A program made the translations under genes and the position numbers. Shown here in pieces: positions 51,351 through 63,651 of a DNA stretch of 64,000 nucleotides (its first letter is position 1; every line of letters begins with the position of its first letter). The notes beneath the pieces were generated by a model that saw only the letters and a program-made list of their open reading frames with translations, was not told the DNA's origin and did no database searches. Origin of the DNA: Dermanyssus gallinae (lineage: Eukaryota; Arthropoda; Arachnida; Mesostigmata; Dermanyssidae); contig QVRM01002197.1 in NCBI GenBank assembly GCA_003439945.1, positions 186,001 to 250,000 on the forward strand, written 5' to 3'.

Positions 51351-51875
51351 TTCTTTTGGACCGATAGCAACAACGGAAGGCAAAAAACAAAGCCGCAATT
51401 GCCGCATGACGAACGCAGAGCGAAACGCACGAGGCCATGTTGGCATGTACAGAAGCATCACGCGTGCAGGGTCCGTCCGTGCGCACGAGAGACCTCGATA
51501 GATTCACCTCATCGCGCCACCGTTTGCTCTCACGATCTCGTTGTTTTTTTCTGTTTTTGATAAGCTAAAAGCCATGGAGACACTAACGTCAGCTATCATC
51601 ATAGCGTCCTGCCATCTGGCTACGTCGTTAAATATGTTTATAGTCATATCATCAACGAGGTTAACTTGTAAAAATCAACTGGGAAACAACATAGAGAGAA
51701 AAGAGAAAACAACGAAAATAACCATCAGTCAGCGAAAGAGGAAAGGTGAAGGCGGCTAAGAGAAAAACAGAGGCCAACAGGAAACAACGTGTCTTGACAA
51801 CATTTGTTTTCCTACTGCCTACTTGCGATAGAACATTATATTGGCTATATTTAGCCGGATGCTCTGCAAAGCCCC

Positions 51876-51906
<31 letters not shown>

Positions 51907-52021
51907 TATATATCACTTTGCAATTCAAGATGATACTTAATTACAATACAGTCCACTTCAGCAATCGCCCCACCGGGTGAAAAAGCGCAAAGACCGCCGA
52001 TGCGCTCTGGCTGCTCGCTGC

Positions 52022-52535
52022 GTGGTAATTAGCGCACATCTGCGAGCAGAACCGGCAACGACATTGACTGCTAACTTGGTAAAATCTTTAGGTCGAAGAT
52101 ACCAAGTGGTGATAGCCATGCACAATTTACTAGTGCATGCCATTCCATCTTAAAGCTCTATAACAAGGTACACAAGGTACGCTATCTCTGCCGAGGCCTC
52201 TGTCACTTTGCCCTGCCACTCGAACAAAAATTGCTGGAGTGGTCCTGCAATCGGAGACCTAACCCTGACTGTGATTATTTCCACTGCCGCTCCGCACACC
52301 GCTAGCAGGTACACGAAGTGCTTTCCTGCTGTCCGCGACAAGCAAAGAACACGTTTCATTTATACTGTGAAGCATCTTTCTAGCTGCACAAAATTTGCCG
52401 CTGAGAGATGGCCTCACACCCTGCCAAAGCTGTAGCTCAACATTGGCACACAATCTTAAGCTCAAGAAGGGCAATCAAGAGAGAGTCGTCTTCCACCTCT
52501 GTGTGAATAGAGGCAATAGCTACGGCTCCGATGTT
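52022..52535. repeat. Unclassified dispersed repeat M, copy 2
   Basis: This is the partner of the 16.0 kb copy. It ends at a TATATATATA in which the Tc1-like element is inserted. No terminal repeats or poly-A tail are visible. It could be a LINE internal piece or an unknown element. Confidence 0.8.
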
Positions 52536-52544
52536 ATATATATA

Positions 52545-53692
52545 CAGTCCCTGAAAAAAATATAGGGCCACTCATTTTTTCCACATTTCACGCATTTATT
52601 ATAACCAATCGTGTAATGATCATAGTGATACATGCTCACAGAGTAACAACGAAGACTTCCATTGACATTTGGGGTCTCTGATCACTTTGAACCACGAGAT
52701 TTTCACATTTAGCACGGCTACACCGCGAAAAAATGATAATGTCACTAGCAAGATGCGTGTCTTAACGGGTGAATTAAGCAGAATTACGAGCTTTGGGCTC
52801 ATTTTACGGCTCGACAGAACAGCAATTCTGAAAAAAGCGTCGAACTCTGCGCCCTCGGCGAGGGCAATTGCGGCGGCGGCCGACGTGCAAACGAACGTGC
52901 GAAATGTGCAAAGCTTCCTCAGGAAGACACATTGGCAAAACACACAAGAAAAAACAACGATTGACCGCTGATCAATGAAAGTTCGTCTTGACTTCGCCCA
53001 CGATTAAATGTCATGGACCACTGAGTGCCCACGATACGATGTCATGGGCCACTGAGTGACACACACTCTTTTCGGATGAAACAAGTTTAAATTTGATTAA
53101 TCGGATCGATTTTACTATTATTCGCACGATGTCCGCAAGGAAGAACGAATTTTCTCAAAACGTCACTCAGGTGGCGGTTCAGTGGTGATCTGGGCTGCTG
53201 TCGGGTATTATACAAAGTCGTCGATTGTGTTTTAAGACGGTCGTGTTTATTCGACGCGCTACGGGGATGGAGCTGGCTCGAACAATAAGTTTACACCGAT
53301 AAAAAAGGCTCGGGACGAACTCTTGCCGGACGTCATCCAAAATTTGTTTAACACTATACCAAACCGCACTTTTGAGGTTATCCGACTTAATAGGAAGTTC
53401 ACTGAGTATTAAGTATAGTTGCTAAATGCCGTAAAATTAGCCCAAATACCGTTAATCCGCTTAATTCATTTGTTAAAACAGGTATTTTGCTAGTCGCTTT
53501 ATAATTTGTTCGTGGTGTAGCTGTGCCAAATGTAAAAATATCGTGGTTAAAAGTAATCCGAGACCCCAAATGTCGATAGAAGTCTCCGCTGTTACTCTGT
53601 GAGCATCTATCACTGTGCTCTTTACACGATTGGTTATAATAAATGCGTGAAGTGTAACAAAAATGAGTGGCCCTATTTTTTTTCAGGGACTG
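52545..53692 (+). mobile_element. Tc1-like transposon with about 265-bp terminal inverted repeats
   Basis: The complete 1148-bp element is flanked by TA on both sides (within TATATATA). The left end is CAGTCCCTGAAAAAAATATA; the right end is its complement. The inverted similarity continues inwards to about 52809 and about 53428, giving arms of about 265 bp with moderate divergence, unusually long for the superfamily. The central 620 bp carries a decayed transposase. An internal tandem duplication of about 34 bp (53000-53065) lies just before the first catalytic block. It landed directly beside unclassified repeat M (52022-52535). Confidence 0.9.
52669..53412 (+). pseudogene. Decayed Tc1-like transposase
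   Basis: The first open frame (52669-52971) includes SARAIAAAADVQTNVRNVQS, a helix-turn-helix DNA-binding segment of Tc1-like transposases. After stops, LFSDETSLNLI (about 53070-53100) gives the first catalytic aspartate block ('FSDESRFNL'). VIWAAVGYYTKS-like reading at 53185 fits the following conserved region. The DNAPxH block with the second catalytic residue is not recognisable, so a piece is probably missing. Confidence 0.75.
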
Positions 53693-54633
53693 TATATATA
53701 TAAGTGTTCTGATCTCAATTTATTCTTTTAAGCACTACTATATATCACGATCTATTTTCGTAAATTTATTAAATATGATTAGAGGCCGAATGACATAGTC
53801 CTAACATTAATGTGTATGCAATCTTATATATATATATATATATATAACGGCTTTGTCGAACAGCCGATGAAATATAGCCTAACATAGCGTTCTACCGCGA
53901 CTAGGCAGCATTAGGAAATATGTTGTCAAAACACGTCGTTTCCTGGTTGCCTGTCTGTTCCTTTCTCTGCCGAGGTACTACCGTAACCGCTTCCCCGTAA
54001 CCGCTTCCACCTTTCCTTTTCTTCCTCTTTCGCTAACGATAGTAATGATTATTTTCGTTTCCTTCTCTTTCTTCTTCTTCTTCCGTTCTTCGTCGCGTTT
54101 CCCTGCTGGTTGGTTTTTACCAGTTAACCTCGTTGATGAAACGATTATAACGAGTGTATTCGACAGCGCAGCCCGGCGGCAGGAAGCTATCTATGATGAT
54201 GACGACGACGATGTCGATGACGGTTGACGCTGGTGTCTCGTTTATGGTGTATCGAGAAAAAAACACTCGAAACGAAAAACACCGAACGAGTGTGAGAGCG
54301 AAAGCGGCGGCGGCACAGTGAGATGTATCGGTGGTCTGGCGTGTGCACGGACGGACCGACGGTACCCTGCACGGGTTCCATCGTGGTTTCGTGCTTTTCC
54401 TTCGTTCTGCGTTTCTCGTGCGGCGATGGCTTCGTTTCGGCGTTTGCCGCCTGTTGCTACTGCCGGTTGGTGTTGTGGGTCGTTACGCGCCGATAGACAG
54501 GAAGATAGATAGGTAGAGAGGTCTAGAGTTGGTTGCTTCGAGGAGTAGTACTTTGAGTAGTTCGCTGCTTATTTTTATGCTGCCGCCCCCCTCAGTCACC
54601 TTGGGCGGCTGCCGCCTGCCAGCCGCCCCTACC

Positions 54634-54890
54634 ATCATCATCACCATCACCATCATCAGTGTCATCATCATCACATCAACAACATCATCATCATCATTAT
54701 CATTCTCGTCGTCAACATCAACAGTTACTGCCAGACATTAGTTTCCTGCCATGGCCTACTGAACATGCGACCACTGCCTGTGTCCTGCATCATCAGCGAG
54801 TGTTGTCAGGATCACCAGCGTCGTCGTTGTCGTCATCATCATAAGCGGCACCACCAACATCACCATTAATAACATCATCATCATCATTAT
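54634..54890. repeat. (ATC)n/(AAC)n triplet tracts
   Basis: Imperfect ATC repeats at 54634-54715 and again at 54845-54890, separated by ordinary sequence. Confidence 0.85.
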
Positions 54891-55387
54891 TGTCGCACAA
54901 GCATTATGGCTACTGCTACTGTTTGTTGTTGTTGTTATGTTTGTTGTTGTTGCAGAGGCTGCTAGAGTGCTATTCCCGTTTTCCTTTTATTTTCCCTTCT
55001 CCCCAGGTTCTCTCGTTAGCATTCTCAATGCGTGAGTGTTGCCTTCGTTCAGACACAGTCGCGCAGGCGACATTCTTAGCAGTGCCATCATCGAATCTCG
55101 CTGGCGGCGCGCTTAAGCTGTCGTCGCGTTCTCGGGGTTTGCGCGGCCGGACGCCGTCGTTTCTCGTCATTTCATGCACTCTCTGCTTCTGGCGTCCTGT
55201 CTCGTTTTCTCTCTGTTTTGTTTTCTCTCTATATTTTTTTTCTGTAGCTCTAACTCTTCCTCCGTGGCCGCTATCCTCCTAGCCTATGGTTTCCTGGTAC
55301 CAGCGGTAATCATTTTGTGTGCGGTCGTTGATCCGGCCCGCTGACCTGCCTGATTTAGAGAGAGCACCGTTTGTCTCTACAACCCTT

Positions 55388-55420
<33 letters not shown>
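55388..55420. repeat. (TA)16
   Basis: A pure run. (TA)18 lies at 55740-55776; smaller arrays occur at 51877-51899 and 53825-53846. Confidence 0.95.
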
Positions 55421-55426
<6 letters not shown>

Positions 55427-55738
55427 CATGTGCGCACGTTTTCCATGCGCTCGACCCCAACCGTAACTCTTTTTTCTGACGGTTAGCACGTTTGGACACG
55501 ACTGGTTTGATCCTCCCAGCACTGTCGCACTGCCTGTCCACATAGTCGCCATGCCCGTTGTCGTCCTCGGTACTATCATTGTCGTTGCTGATCATTCGTC
55601 TATTCGCCGAGTTTCAACCTGTTGCACACAATCTCTTTCTACATATATTTGGTTCTCGATCCAAGATGTGTCTTGCCCGCTATCGGCTTTGCTTCCCTCT
55701 CGTAGCTAAAATTAGACTCGCCAAGCTTTTTACGTTCT

Positions 55739-55779
<41 letters not shown>

Positions 55780-56026
55780 TTGTCAGGTTAGACTCGAATT
55801 CATCGAATTGGTTCGTTGGTCACAAACACCTAGTGATAGATAGGCGAAACGCAGGCGTCAAGTGACGAAGCTAATAAACGTGAGGAATAGTTTTGTCAAG
55901 GTCTGCAAACCCGCAGACCGACCAGCATCGTCGACGTGCTCGTTCACAGTAAGTTCAAATTGGCGCGCAAATCCGTCTGCGCTTGTTCCGCCGGCTAGCT
56001 TCGGTCTTCGCCCTTAGCGTTAGCTA

Positions 56027-56210
56027 ATTCTTTTGGAGCTGACTCTCAGCAAAGATTTAACGTCCATGGGACTGCTTTTTGCATTGCTTAATAGACGGAC
56101 CCCCATAGATCCAAATGTGCAACGGTGGGGTTCGAACCCGTGCACCCATGTGTCTTCTCCGGTCGCGAGGCGTAGACGCATGCACCCACCACGCCACCAC
56201 CGGGCTCGAC
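56027..56210 (-). mobile_element. SINE-B copy 3
   Basis: This is the third SINE-B copy, on the minus strand, with the same head, body and tail as the copies at 17.5 and 25.3 kb. An 11-bp target-site duplication AGCGTTAGCTA lies at 56016-56026 and 56211-56221. Intact duplications on all three copies suggest activity not long ago. Confidence 0.9.
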
Positions 56211-57258
56211 AGCGTTAGCTAGCTGTACAGCCAATACAGTGTAGTAGTGGCGGCCTCTGTGGCCACTCTCTGAAGCGGAGGCAGGTCACACTGCGTTCTT
56301 CTCGCGGAAAACAAGGCGGTCTGCCAGCTGCTGGCCGCTTGGCCGTTGGCTGATTGGCAGCACTCTGTGTCCGCCTCTGGTCTCGGCGAGGGGGAGGGGC
56401 TGTGCGCCGGGCCCGTGATCGTCTCTCGTCTACGGCCTCCTCACCATCTCCGCGATCGGCGTCGTTTACTGCACATTCTAGCTAGTTCCTTGTTCGCCTA
56501 TCGACTGTCGGTCTCTGTCAGTGTTTTGCGACATCGACAACAGCTTCTTGCTGTTCGCCGTCGATCTTCTCATAGACACATGACGCTTAGCCGCGCACCT
56601 GTGCCCGCCGTAACCGGATGAATGCAGCACGCTCGTTATGTAGCACTGCTGCCCTCCGGTAGCGCGGCGAATGCTCGCTTGTTAGGTAGCACGATTGATG
56701 AGATGCTGATCTCTACGTATTCGTTGTACCATCTAAAGTGACCGTCCGCACTCACTTGGTGAGCCGATGTCTCACAGGCATGTTCGACGACAATGGTGGG
56801 CACCGATGGTTTGCGTGGTCATGAACGCGTTCGCCCATGCTGTATCGAACGGAACACTGGTCAGTTTTTATCACCCTTTCATACCTGTGACCAATCAATC
56901 AAGGACAAACGAGTATACCGATACATAGTACAGTAGCTCTATGTCGATGGCCACTTAGCAGCGGCATTGCTTACCTAATGCACGGTTCACTCTCTAAACG
57001 AAGGCTAACATCCAACGCAGGTGTATCGGCCATAATGCGACTAACAGTTTGTTTTAAATATGAACACCGACATAAGAGTGGCAATGCCTGGCACACACGC
57101 TTGCTTCGCAGCGCAAGGTTAACTTGCGATCCGGCTTGTGTGACGAACACTATGTGAGTCGTGTTCTTCTTAGCGCAACACCCGCTTCACCCTCTATTGG
57201 CGCAGGTGTCAGAGCGGCCGTGCAAGAGAGACGTTGAGAGACAGAGCATGCTAGAAGC

Positions 57259-57415
57259 CGCCAGCACGCGTAATAGACCATCGTCGAAGCTATCAACACG
57301 TGTAATAGAACATTCAAGAGCAGCTAACGCGTGCAATGGAACATTCTCGAAGCTATCACCACGTGTAAGAGAACATTCAGGAACCGCTAAGACGTGCACA
57401 TTACATTCAAAACGG
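57259..57415. repeat. 31-32-bp minisatellite, about 5 units
   Basis: Units of the form ACGTGTAATAGAACATTC + AGAGCAGCTAAC or TCGAAGCTATCACC repeat. Alternate units are more alike than neighbours, giving a higher-order period near 63 bp. Confidence 0.8.
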
Positions 57416-58480
57416 CCACCTATCGACAGCCGGCCGAACCCATACGCTAAGTAATACAGATCGAGAATCACGTGTAATTATTGTAATACATAAACAACTA
57501 TAAGAGTAAACACTACTAATTATGCATGTTAAGTATGACAGATACATAAGCGACACAAAACTATGTAATCGTTGTGATAAAATGTCTTGAGAAATTAATA
57601 AATGAGAGAACCCTGGAGCGGCGGCGGGAGAGCGCATCTGCATGCACTTTCAAGTCGGCGCGTATATAACGGGCCGACATAATGACCTATTTGAGACGAG
57701 CCAGAGACATCGAGGAGAATGAATCGACGGCATCTCCGAACGGCCGGTAGTTTCGCGCGCTCACGCCAAGCTCCCGAGGTTACTGTGCTAACCGATGTTA
57801 TCGTGTCGTTCTTTCTTGTGAGCGAAACCTCCGTACGTCCCACCGTGTAGCCCTCATCCTGACAGTAAGAGCGCCGGTGCGTGACAGCTTGCACAGTCAG
57901 AGCATGAGGTGACGACTTGATGTCTAACAATCGTATGTGAGGTGTGAGTGCCTCTATTTTGTCACAAATTCGGACTTGAAGCTGCCAATTACAAACAAAC
58001 AAAAAACGAGGTGGACTTGCAGGTGTTGCGGCCGCACCGGGCAAGCAAATGTGGCAGTGCGAATGGTGCCTACTTTGCCAAAAATAATACACATTTAGTC
58101 TGGCGAGTCTTTTGCTGAAACTCGAAGACAAGAACAGCTCCATGAATATGTATCTAGCCGCTTACAGATCACCATGCTGGATCAAGAGTGTCCTGCAATC
58201 ACTCGGGAGAGCTGTTCACCGACAACAGAGTCTTATGGGCGCAAGTCATATGCAAAAGCTGAAAAGGCTTCCACTATGCCCGTTATGGATACATATGGAA
58301 AACGACAGTGTGTGACACTCCGCCATTCACTAAACCTATACCGGCTGACAATAAAGCAAAACAAGCACAGAAGTGTGAGCCCAAGCCCCACCGATCGCTG
58401 AAAGACGCTAAACAATATTAATAAAGTATTTATTAACACCGTAGCTGGGTCACAATAGATTTACCACAGCGAATTACACG

Positions 58481-58679
58481 TTTTTTTTTAGGGTTTTTCG
58501 TAAGGCTATTGCCTGTGTACATGTTTTTCATGTCATGGCTAATTTTAATCCGCTCCGGCATTTACCTTGTCTAAATTGGAAACAATGCAAACCAATTTAA
58601 AAATGGCCGGTCTGGGTCTCGAACCCAGTCCTCCCGAGTGCAAGGCAAAGGCTTTGCCACTAAGCCATCCTGCTCGGTT
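58481..58679 (-). mobile_element. SINE-A copy 3
   Basis: This full-length minus-strand copy has a tail complement of nine T at 58481-58489 and a tRNA-like head ending at CTCGG near 58677. Unlike copies 1 and 2 it is not next to (TA)n. No clear target-site duplication longer than about 5 bp is visible. Confidence 0.9.
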
Positions 58680-59249
58680 TCACGTCTGTCATGGTGACTC
58701 TGCCATTGAGCTAAGCGCGGGAAATTGCGCGCTTGGGTACTTAATTAAAGTATCGCACTTAATTTGACATTGCGTACATGCACACCCATCGGGAGACACA
58801 CAAATACCATTAATCTGACACAGAGTTTGGTGGAAGCCGTGTGCTAGAAGTGCCGCTAGCAGATGCCTAAATGTTTCCTCTGCTCTCTCCGCCGAGTGTT
58901 ATCTACTATCGCTCTGGTTGTGCAAGCACACGTACCTATATATTTTTTTGTTTTACCTCCATGTGCCTTGTATATGTTGTAAGTGCTTCCGTTCTGCTCA
59001 AAACCCGCCGCGCTTTACGTGCTTCTGTCAAAATGAGATTCCCTTCGAAACCGTAATCGATTTGACCGTCACTTTTCTTTTGGTGAGAGGGAAAACATGC
59101 TTTTACGCACACCCAAAGCGGGTAGCGTAGGACTCGATGCCAATGTTGTTGGCATAATACGCACTAAAAACCTCTCACCTAAATAGCCTCAGGAAGGAGC
59201 TGGAGTCATTCTTTAATACTACTTCAACTTAATACTACTTCAAAGATCG

Positions 59250-60000
59250 TCACTGTCACATTCAAATATGCAATCTGCGGGCTCCTTAGCCGCCATCGTT
59301 TTCTCCGAGTAAAGAAGTAAGCCCGATTTGTCCGTAAAGTTGCACATCTTTACAATTGCCCATCAAACAATCTAGTCTCTTATAGGCTGCTCCTAAAGCT
59401 TTAAGCCTAGTTTGTATAGGTTTTATCAAAAATAACAATATAATCTGCATACATTATCACTCTTGTCCACTAAACTCGTCGTTAGGCATTGTTCAGATAG
59501 GTCTTCAAGCATAACCAAAATTAGTAGGGCATTGAGTTCGTCACCCTGAGCCTGTCTAACTGTTTGTTCCAGTATTATTTTAATTAGCATTTCACTAAAT
59601 AGGTGCTATAATAGATTCTAAAACTCACTCTCCAGCGCTAACAGCTTTACAAACATGTCCTTAGGAGCTAGATCAATAGTCGCCTTGAGACCCCCAGAAA
59701 CCGCGCATCAAGAAATTGTAGGTGGAGATTTCTCGCCGTTTATCTTTTAGCGGCAGCTGGGTTGCCCTATACTAAATATAAATCCATGTTGATCCCTATG
59801 AATTATTTTCTGTCCTCTAAAAATACACTTAGCCTTTCTCCTTTATCCTCGAAAATAACTTATAGACATCGCTTGCTATTGTATTTTCTGCTTCGAGCCC
59901 GGTCTCATGGTCCCTGACCGTAGACATTCGTTAGGTAAGGACTTCCAGCACGGGGAAGTAATAAAGCGACCCTTCGGTGTTCGTTTCTTAATAGGTATCT
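59250..60000 (-). pseudogene. LINE reverse transcriptase remnant, minus
   Basis: Minus-strand blocks occur in the expected order: FLEDRKIIHRDQHGF (about 59800), IDLAPKDMFVKL (about 59680; 'DLxKAFDxVPRDxL'), VRQAQGDELNALLI (about 59560; 'GVRQGxxLSPLLF') and YADYIVIFDKT (about 59450; catalytic YADD with the second D changed to Y). There are several stops. Confidence 0.65.
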
Positions 60001-60220
60001 TCTATGGGCGTACCATTTGGTGTCCTTTTATTCGACTGGAGTTTCTCTTTAATTGAAATATATTGTACCGCTCATTCTCTAGCCGCATCTGTTTCCAAGG
60101 GCCCTCACACCTAATGTTCTACATCGGAATAGTATATTTCACTAACTCGTTGCTATAGACTCTGTTTCCTCTCGCATCCAGCCACAGTTGCGCTAATAAG
60201 CACGATACAATCCTATAGCA

Positions 60221-60223
<3 letters not shown>

Positions 60224-60278
<55 letters not shown>
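60224..60278. repeat. (TA)27
   Basis: A pure run 5' of the R4-like fragment at 60330. Another, (TA)22, lies at 61393-61437. Confidence 0.95.
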
Positions 60279-60281
<3 letters not shown>

Positions 60282-60329
60282 ATAACCATCAACGCCTCCG
60301 TTTGGCCCACAATATTTTTATTACAAAGT

Positions 60330-60490
60330 ACTGCGACTGTTTAGGCCGGTTTAAGGATAGATGTCCCAATATACGAACGCTTAGTCGTAGTGCATGCGGA
60401 AATAAAGTTGACACTAATGGCCTGCATCTATTTAACTGCCGTAAAGGTCCAGGTAGATTTTCACTCTATACTGAGTTGAAGCAAAATATA
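60330..60490 (+). pseudogene. R4-like retrotransposon fragment, Cys/His region
   Basis: CGNKVDTNGLHLFNCRKGPG matches the C-x-x-C...H...C block with 'GLHxLSC+xSxGR' seen in C-terminal regions of R4-like elements. The piece lies 50 bases behind a (TA)27 array (60224-60278). Nothing recognisable follows downstream of the TATAAATTTATAT-rich stretch at 60487-60530. Confidence 0.55.
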
Positions 60491-60641
60491 TAATTTATAA
60501 ATTTATATATTTAATATATTATAAAATAAGCTTATGCGACAACAAAAGTAGCTGCAACACTGGCGCCCCACGGCCTCAGACTAAATAACAAGAGCTTTGA
60601 AGTCGTAACTATTTGTTTGCGGTCGCATAGCACGTGCCTGA

Positions 60642-60694
60642 CATGGGATGCTACAGTGCCATCAATGTCATTGATGGCACTGTAGCATCCCATG
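60642..60694. repeat. Perfect 53-bp palindrome
   Basis: CATGGGATGCTACAGTGCCATCAATG (60642-60667) is followed by a single T and then its exact reverse complement (60669-60694). Because the spacer is one base, this is a near-perfect cruciform or hairpin. Confidence 0.95.
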
Positions 60695-61391
60695 CCTTAC
60701 ACAAGAGCTATATATGTCATAGCTCTATAAGCACGAGGTGCGTAGCAGCGCATGCTCGCATGGAGAGCGAGAGAGACAAAGAGAACAAAACGTGAACGAA
60801 CGCACATTGCATTCAATCATTATGGTCAGAGTCGCAGAACCAGCTGAAAATGACAAGAAATGGTAACACTTTAGTATGGTGAATAGCTCACACTTTGCGG
60901 CGTTTGACACCATCGTGTACCCTATCGGCTACGGCACGGCGAGGTTCATTCCAATTTGGGAGTTGGCAAGTCAAGCAGAGTCGAGCGGACGAGGATATCT
61001 AACATCGCAATGAGTTAACGAAGTAGCCATTAGCACGTCTTCGTAAATCACACGTCGTCCCGACGTTTCAGTTGTAAATCATGAGAATTTTATTAATAGT
61101 AATAATAATAGTACAAAATTTTTAATTGGGCTATAAATATTAGTCATATTAATAGTAATAACTTACTCACTTGGGTGATAAATAATAGTAATATCTATAG
61201 TAATAACTTAATCAATTAAGCGAACATATGAAAATAGCTACTGGGTACAAGAGAGTCGCACAATATTCCAACGCCAGAGACTTTCCATTGACGTCTCGCG
61301 GGGCAACGCAATCCCAATTTTGGGATCGCTTGGCGAATAGTGGAAACCATATTCTAGGCTGAGAGTTAGCACGTTTACTTACACATGATTG

Positions 61392-61439
<48 letters not shown>

Positions 61440-62014
61440 ACGAATAGTAATAACATTAACCATGATACATGTGAGATCGGCGAGCGCCGCCAATCATTTG
61501 CGCGTTGCTGCCTAATGTGCTGCTGATGGCTTGTCTTGCCTGGCCAGCCGGATTAACTGGCACCAGCTCATACGTTTCGAGAGCCACATTACTACAAGGC
61601 CGCCTCGCCATTCCCTGATCAGGTCCGGCTCTGGTCCGCGTCAAAAAGAAACCAAGACACTACGGTCTCCCAGTAATTAGCCTAATTTCGGCCACCTCAC
61701 GGGGCGGCTATCATCCGACCACCGTAGACGATTCACTGACGATATATTTATTAGTCGTCACCATTAGGCTCATCATTATGTGGTAATATTTGCCATGATC
61801 GACATTGTGACGACATTGCCACATTGTCGCTAAGACGTTCCATAGTTCAAAGACTACCTTAGTTGGATGGCCGCCAAACGCGCAGGTTGATATTCTGCCT
61901 CCTCTTCCTTCTACTGTTGACGCTAATAGTGATTTGGTCATGATTATGATAATGATGTCAATAATAATAATATTCATTAATAACTTTGGTATCTTAGATT
62001 TTCATCCCATAGCG

Positions 62015-62354
62015 CTAACTAAGACAGGGCAGGGTTACCTCTAGACACTGTGAGTGAGACTTGAACGAGTTGTCCCCAGTAGTATTCTCCTCTGCGCTGC
62101 ACATACACCGCACCGCCACTACTTGAATTAGGTTGGTGGCTCGATTTCGGATGAATCTTGCCGTTCTACCGGTAACAGATTCCAGTATCTCTACAGCTTT
62201 AGGCACAAAATGGCGGCCGTCCTTAAAATCTGCGTATCTACGTTGGTTTAACTTGTTAGCATGCTCCGCTAGCCACACCTCGCGTTTTCAGCGCTATAAC
62301 CTTGACAGTAGAATAAAATGCGCAATGCAGGACACGATACCCGTTCCATGCTAA
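62015..62354 (-). pseudogene. R4-like retrotransposon C-terminal remnant, minus
   Basis: The minus-strand reading LAEHANKLNQRRYADFKDG followed by RHFVPKAVEILESVTGRTAR matches the 'KYxxL...FxPxAxETxG' block of the 43 and 50 kb elements. The region upstream on this strand (62355-62480) shows no clear motif. Confidence 0.5.
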
Positions 62355-63651
62355 ACACTTGTCATGCGTGCGACATGGGAGTCATCATACGATCAGGTCT
62401 CTTGCTGTTACTCAACACCTTGGGAATTCAGTGCTGCTAATGGCCTTGCATTTCTAAGGGCCCGTTTTGTAATTTCGCTCAATCCTTTATGTCCTGAAAG
62501 TCCACCGGAGCTGCTCGGGCAGCAAAGTGAATGCAGACACACACAAGGAAGAGATTGCATATAAAAGCCTAATAGGGGCAGCCATGCAGAAAGTAGAAGG
62601 TTTCAACTGAGCGTCTAGTTGTGGAAATGGCGCAGCTCTAGGCCATCCTCCACTACAATGGAAAGACCGCAAATGCATAAGTAGATATCAAACTGTTAGC
62701 TATAGTTTTTGTCTATTTTATGCCGTTGTACACTGGTTGTCTAGCTTATGCTGATATTGCTGTTTTTTCCAAAGACTGGTGATTTTGCTCTCTGATTTTA
62801 TTACGGGTTTTCTTCTGTACGCAATCGCTTTCCAATGATTTGTTCAATTAATTAAGCTCGTTCAAAGAAGCTGCACAGCGGACTGGCGCTAGGTCTACTG
62901 AGTGTCTTAATGCGAAGACACGTTTACTTATGGATGGACTTGCTCTTGCCCGCGTTTCGCCAAACAACTTTGCCATTCAACATTTAACCCATATTTGTTT
63001 GAGAAGGTGATCAAATGTCTCCAATAAATCCGAGTGTAACTCAGTAAGTGCACTGCGGATGTCTGTAGTGAAATCATGGCGACATTAGGTAAATGTGGTG
63101 TTTTCCAGAAAGCGTATGCATCATAGATATATTTACAGACGTTTCACACGTCGATGTCGGTACGCCCGCTAGTGACACAAGATGCACAAATGACTCGTAT
63201 GGTACGTTAGGTACCGACTGTCATTTTTTTTCACAGATACGCGATTCATTTGGTTCGTGGAAAGCCTCCGTTCGGCAAACCGCGCGACCAAAGCCGTGTA
63301 CTGCGTGTTGTACAATTGTATGCCGGCTTATTCGTTGGGCCGCTAAATGCGTTGCTCCATAATTTTCTTGTCATTGTCCCCACATTGCAGAAATGTCAAG
63401 GGCAATTTCTGCTATTTTGAGTCTGTACCTACTACTAGATGTTGCGTGCACGTGAGGTTTATAGAGGTCTACACCGAGTTCCTCCTAGATCCTCTGTAAG
63501 TACGGAAGTATTTGCGTTACGATAAACAAACCTGTTTCGCGTGGAAACCTCGAACTAGATACGTTTCAGAAACGTTGTCATTACGTTATTGTGTATGGAT
63601 ATGTTGGCCCGGGCCAGCATGTGCCAAATTGCTTTAATACCCTACGAGGCT

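Larger units (their letters stand above)
53693..58480. other. GC-richer stretch, no recognised exon
   Basis: It contains pyrimidine-rich and ATC-rich tracts. A good acceptor (TTCTCCCCAG, 55004) and donor (TGC|GTGAGT, about 55030) lie 26 bases apart, but no homologous coding sequence was recognised between or around them. One SINE-B and the 32-bp minisatellite are listed separately. Confidence 0.5.
60530..63650. other. Non-coding stretch
   Basis: Apart from the palindrome, (TA)22 and the R4-like remnant listed separately, I recognise nothing. Confidence 0.6.

Noticed and set aside
55004..55030. Possible 26-nt microexon between a strong acceptor and donor
   Set aside because: No homology to the missing transporter segment, and phase cannot be tested. 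Such pairs occur by chance in pyrimidine-rich sequence.
56340..56620. GC-rich frame with a hydrophobic reading (VYGLLTISAIGVVYC) considered as a later transporter exon
   Set aside because: A stop falls directly after it and the residues do not match the conserved blocks of TM7-12.
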